Positions 61,193 through 64,000 of a stretch of 64,000 nt of DNA are shown here, in pieces (the first letter of the stretch is position 1; each line of letters opens with the position of its first letter). The translations under genes were made by a program, and so were the position numbers. The notes under the pieces were generated by a model. The model saw only the letters and a program-made list of their open reading frames with translations. It was not told where the DNA came from and made no database searches. Source of the stretch: Candidatus Sulfuritelmatomonas gaucii (GTDB lineage: Bacteria > Acidobacteriota > Terriglobia > Terriglobales > Acidobacteriaceae); contig OKRB01000024.1 in the NCBI GenBank assembly GCA_900290245.1, forward strand, positions 1-64,000. The letters run 5' to 3'.

Positions 61193-63421
61193 CTAATCTT
61201 CTGCCCTCGCGGCGAAGATTTTTTTCCCATCGATACCGAACAGTCTGTTTTGCACCATGCTGTCTAGCGCACGCCCCCAATTCACCGTTCCGTCCCGCTT
61301 GCCATTCGTGTGCTTGAAAAGAGCCGCACGGGACAGAGGGCCTTTGGAACGGAGAACACGTTCCATTTTCTGCTGAATGTAGGCCGTAGCGTTGTCCGTG
61401 GCCTCAGTGCGGTAATACTCATGCGTGGCAACTTGGTAGTCACCTAGTCGCGCTGCATCCCGCGCCGTGTCCCCGGTAATTTCAGATTCACCACGCAACC
61501 AAGACAACAATAAGGCGGAGCGCCACACGTGGATATTCATGCGCTCACTACCAGCGGGCAGCTTGGCGACCCAGGCATCCACAACGTCTAATGCGCCAGC
61601 GCTCGCCGGAATGTCGGCGGGGGTATTTGACAGCTCGTGTATGCGCGGCAAGAACACGCGGCGCAAGGGGTTGAAGTCAGGCGGGCGCAACCGCGAAACG
61701 TTCGCGTATTCACCCATCGTGCCGCAGATATTCAAACGGCTCATCAGGCCGCCGCCCACAATATCACCACGGCCTAGCAGGTCAAACCAATCGGACTCAG
61801 TGACTCCGCACAGCATAGAGAACAACATTCGTCCCGATGCGGGCGCGCGTTCTCCGGTTGCAGTGCCATAGAATCGGTTACTATCCCACAACCCACATAT
61901 TGCACCCGTGGTTGCATGACCCACACCGCCCTCAATTGACAACGAACTAAACAGGTTTTTTGCTTCCTCAAACACAGACAGCACACGCGGCAAATCTTCA
62001 CCCCAAAGCGGTGGTTGCGGAGGCGGTTCGGGTTTGTCTTTTTCCCTTTTGGGCTTGGGGCGCTCAATGTTCGCCAGCCTTGCCATGCCGGGAGCACTGC
62101 TCGCCCCCGCAACCCATGCACCCACGTGTTCTGTTGCCCACTGCCACGGGAATGGCTTTTCGGTAAGCAGCGCCTCTCGCGAGTCCGCACCGGCGGGCCG
62201 CCGCCCGTTGATAATTACGCCACCACCAGACAGGTGCTCAAAGAAGCTCATAGCGCGGCCAATGGCAGTGCCCTTGCCTTTGCCGAAGGGCACTACCAAC
62301 ACGGTGTACGTGCGCGGCGTAACGCCTTCAACGTTCGGGCAGGCGATTTGGTCACCCACAATTGCGCCTAGTACGCACCGAAATGCCTCCGCATACATCT
62401 TGAGCGGGACATTGTTGTCTTCTCCGCATAATCTTGCGAACGTACCCACAACGGTGTCATCCCAAGCATCCATGGGATAAACCGGGCGCGTTGGCCCGGG
62501 CATTTTGGCTGGTTCCGGCTTTGGCTTTGGACTGCCGATGACTACGGGCGGGTCCGCGCCCGGCTCCCGCGCGGCTTCATTGTGCATCAGCGTCATGAGT
62601 TGCTTAAATACCGCCGTGTCACGCTCGCTGCTCTTGCATGTGCCGTGTGAGCACTCAAATGCTACTTTGCCGTCAAGGATGCCAAGCACCGTGCTACTTT
62701 CCGCGCCGGGTCCGCTGCCGTGTTGCTCTTCCCATGGGCAATGAATCCCAAGCCAATAGCCATTTGGCGCGCGCTTCTCAAAGTCGCGCGGCTCAATCTT
62801 GTTTCGGCCCATGTACTCAAGGAGCCACGTCTTCCACTCGTCCGCCGTGGCGTCGTCCACAGCCGTGGCCGGGTCATACGTGCGCGTTTCTGGTGCAAGG
62901 TCTTTGACGCGTTGCGGAGCCGGAGCCACTGGCGTGCCGTCTAGCAGTGCGGTGTACGCTTCACCGCTGTCCGGGTGAATACTTCCGGCAGCCATCACAT
63001 AGCCGCCTTCAGCACGAATGTCACCGGCACAGCCATTCAGTTTCCATCCGGCACAACCACGGGAGCCATCGGCTTGATAGTAGAGCTGGAGTCCAAACTC
63101 GGGACGGCGACCAGTGCGTACCGCGTAGGTGAGCGGAAAGCCGTTACGCTCCATCCACGCCGTCGCGTCACCCCTAGATGTGAGGCCGTGGTCATTGTCC
63201 ACCACCAGCAACTTGCTAGGCCCGGTGGAGATGGCCGGGTTGGCATCAGGTGTCTTTTCCCACCACGCGCGGATAGTTGCCTCGTCTAGTGTGGCGTCTT
63301 TAAAGCCGTGTAGCGTCATCGGCCTCTTGCTTTGCGGCTTGCATGGAAACACATACCATCCCCGGCGCACGCAGTCGAGCGCCACATCCAAAAGCGTCAT
63401 CTGATTCTCACTTTCTTTCAC
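61193..63421 (-). CDS. Bifunctional DNA primase/polymerase (Prim-Pol) with C-terminal helicase-like region
   Basis: 742 residues. The N-terminal Prim-Pol domain (1-180) has ALDCVRRGWYVFPCKPQSKR, DATLDEATIRAWWEKTPDAN, LLVVDNDHG (catalytic acids) and GDIRAEGGYVMAAGSIHPDS. A Cys/His cluster (LGIHCPWEEQHGSG and FECSHGTCKS) is probably a zinc finger. The second half contains VLVVPFGKGKGTAIGRAMSF, an imperfect P-loop, and resembles DUF3987-type ATPases of plasmid and phage replication proteins. It would start and drive replication of the integrated element. Confidence 0.85.
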   Translation of the reverse strand: MKESENQMTLLDVALDCVRRGWYVFPCKPQSKRPMTLHGFKDATLDEATIRAWWEKTPDANPAISTGPSKLLVVDNDHGLTSRGDATAWMERNGFPLTYAVRTGRRPEFGLQLYYQADGSRGCAGWKLNGCAGDIRAEGGYVMAAGSIHPDSGEAYTALLDGTPVAPAPQRVKDLAPETRTYDPATAVDDATADEWKTWLLEYMGRNKIEPRDFEKRAPNGYWLGIHCPWEEQHGSGPGAESSTVLGILDGKVAFECSHGTCKSSERDTAVFKQLMTLMHNEAAREPGADPPVVIGSPKPKPEPAKMPGPTRPVYPMDAWDDTVVGTFARLCGEDNNVPLKMYAEAFRCVLGAIVGDQIACPNVEGVTPRTYTVLVVPFGKGKGTAIGRAMSFFEHLSGGGVIINGRRPAGADSREALLTEKPFPWQWATEHVGAWVAGASSAPGMARLANIERPKPKREKDKPEPPPQPPLWGEDLPRVLSVFEEAKNLFSSLSIEGGVGHATTGAICGLWDSNRFYGTATGERAPASGRMLFSMLCGVTESDWFDLLGRGDIVGGGLMSRLNICGTMGEYANVSRLRPPDFNPLRRVFLPRIHELSNTPADIPASAGALDVVDAWVAKLPAGSERMNIHVWRSALLLSWLRGESEITGDTARDAARLGDYQVATHEYYRTEATDNATAYIQQKMERVLRSKGPLSRAALFKHTNGKRDGTVNWGRALDSMVQNRLFGIDGKKIFAARAED

Positions 63422-63498
63422 CTACAATGCCTCTCAACCGAACAGAATTGACCGTAGGCGCATTGCCGAAATTCGCTGGTGGGACTCCAGCGTGGGTT

Positions 63499-63708
63499 TT
63501 AGCGGTTCATTTTCTGTGGGAGTTTCTGAAGTCGTTGGAGTTTGTATGAATGCTCATTAAGTACGGTGACTTCGGCCCCTGATTTGTCCCGTTGGATCGC
63601 GCCTCGATTCACCAGAGCCCCAAACATGCCGGGAGGATACCTTAGGAGTCCTCGCTTGATTTGTGAGCGCGGACACAGCTTTTCCTGAGATTGCTCGCGC
63701 CCATTCAC
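63499..63708 (-). CDS. Possible small protein upstream of the Prim-Pol gene
   Basis: 69 residues from ATG 63708, MNGREQSQEKLCPRSQIKRG, then LLRYPPGMFGALVNRGAIQR and DKSGAEVTVLNEHSYKLQRL. It is on the same strand as, and between, the partial gene at the edge and the Prim-Pol gene. No ribosome site is clear and no family is recognised. The rest of 63422-63757 shows nothing else. Confidence 0.4.
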   Translation of the reverse strand: MNGREQSQEKLCPRSQIKRGLLRYPPGMFGALVNRGAIQRDKSGAEVTVLNEHSYKLQRLQKLPQKMNR

Positions 63709-63757
63709 GCAAACTCAGGATGCGGCGACCGTAAGTGCGCGATTTGTCAGCTTTCGG

Positions 63758-64000
63758 CTATTCCTCTTCGCCGACAACCTTGTATTCACGAGTCTTTCCG
63801 TCAGGAAATAAAAGTTCGTATCTCATGTTGTATTCGTAGCTGCGCGAATGCTCGTATTCGCTAACTTTTGCCCGATAATCACCCGTTCGCAGGATCGCGT
63901 CACCGTGAGTGGATTCAAGTTCATATTTCTTTCCCTCGATGACTACCGACAAGAACTCATAGCCGTTGTTGATTTTGTCTTCACCGACCCGACGCGATGA
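63758..64000 (-). CDS. Partial hypothetical protein, 5' end beyond the window
   Basis: The frame is open from the right edge to TAG/TAA-type stop at 63758 and reads VGEDKINNGYEFLSVVIEGK, KYELESTHGDAILRTGDYRA and KVSEYEHSRSYEYNMRYELL. A TTG at 63952 could start a 64-residue protein, but the upstream codons look equally protein-like, so a longer gene cut by the edge is more likely. Beta-strand rich with DGKTREYKVVGEEE at the end; no family recognised. Confidence 0.55.
   Translation of the reverse strand, partial: SSRRVGEDKINNGYEFLSVVIEGKKYELESTHGDAILRTGDYRAKVSEYEHSRSYEYNMRYELLFPDGKTREYKVVGEEE

Overview
The window looks like an Acidobacteriota chromosome (Terriglobia/Acidobacteriaceae-like). 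This is inferred from high GC, the gene repertoire (GlpP antiterminator, large CHAT-TPR protein, MsrPQ, ImuA-ImuB-DnaE2) and the intergenic style (GGGTGCCCCACCC hairpins, TTAGCTC and CCCTGTTCC repeats). No 16S gene is present, so the assignment is not proven.

Layout. 1-3.5 kb is accessory DNA: small proteins, an excisionase-like HTH protein, a DUF3800 protein and an IS1595-type transposase, bracketed by a 25-bp inverted repeat. 3.5-17 kb is core: lacI-glpP, an APC permease, a Tat-exported molybdenum hydroxylase pair, a lipoprotein, a methyltransferase, msrP-msrQ, and a leaderless amide/urea-type binding protein divergent from a tandem HD-GYP/LuxR regulator. 17.7-26.8 kb is a 9.1-kb block (rnhB, rplS, a DinB-like gene, trmD, a secreted protein, CHAT-TPR, rhomboid) flanked by two inverted copies of a ~188-bp repeat that cuts a gene at each end.

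27-41.5 kb holds a GH27 alpha-galactosidase, a phage terminase remnant, the imuA-imuB-dnaE2 mutagenesis cassette behind a good promoter with a LexA-like box, rpmE, a dusB carrying two in-frame repeat insertions, a cNMP-sensing histidine kinase translationally coupled to a receiver-thioredoxin-reductase fusion, ppk2, and a truncated scoB. 41.6-51 kb is one minus-strand run: hpd-phhA-hmgA-fahA (Phe/Tyr to fumarate and acetoacetate), then carboxylase beta, acyl-CoA dehydrogenase, HMG-CoA lyase and enoyl-CoA hydratase (leucine-type degradation, also ending in acetoacetate). A divergent Lrp/AsnC regulator probably controls it.

51.9-55.5 kb holds a PAS-PAS kinase, a receiver-only regulator and a DPSG-type Nramp transporter in one direction. 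From 55.9 kb a tRNA-Pro(UGG) with mismatches only in its 5' half abuts a tyrosine recombinase. The rest of the window looks like an integrated element: small unknown proteins, an SOS-associated peptidase, a Prim-Pol replication protein with nearby GCGTCA repeats, and a gene running off the right edge.

Most promising for new biology: the kinase/receiver-TrxR fusion pair, the leaderless binding protein with the HD-GYP-LuxR protein, the inverted-repeat block, and the tRNA-linked island.
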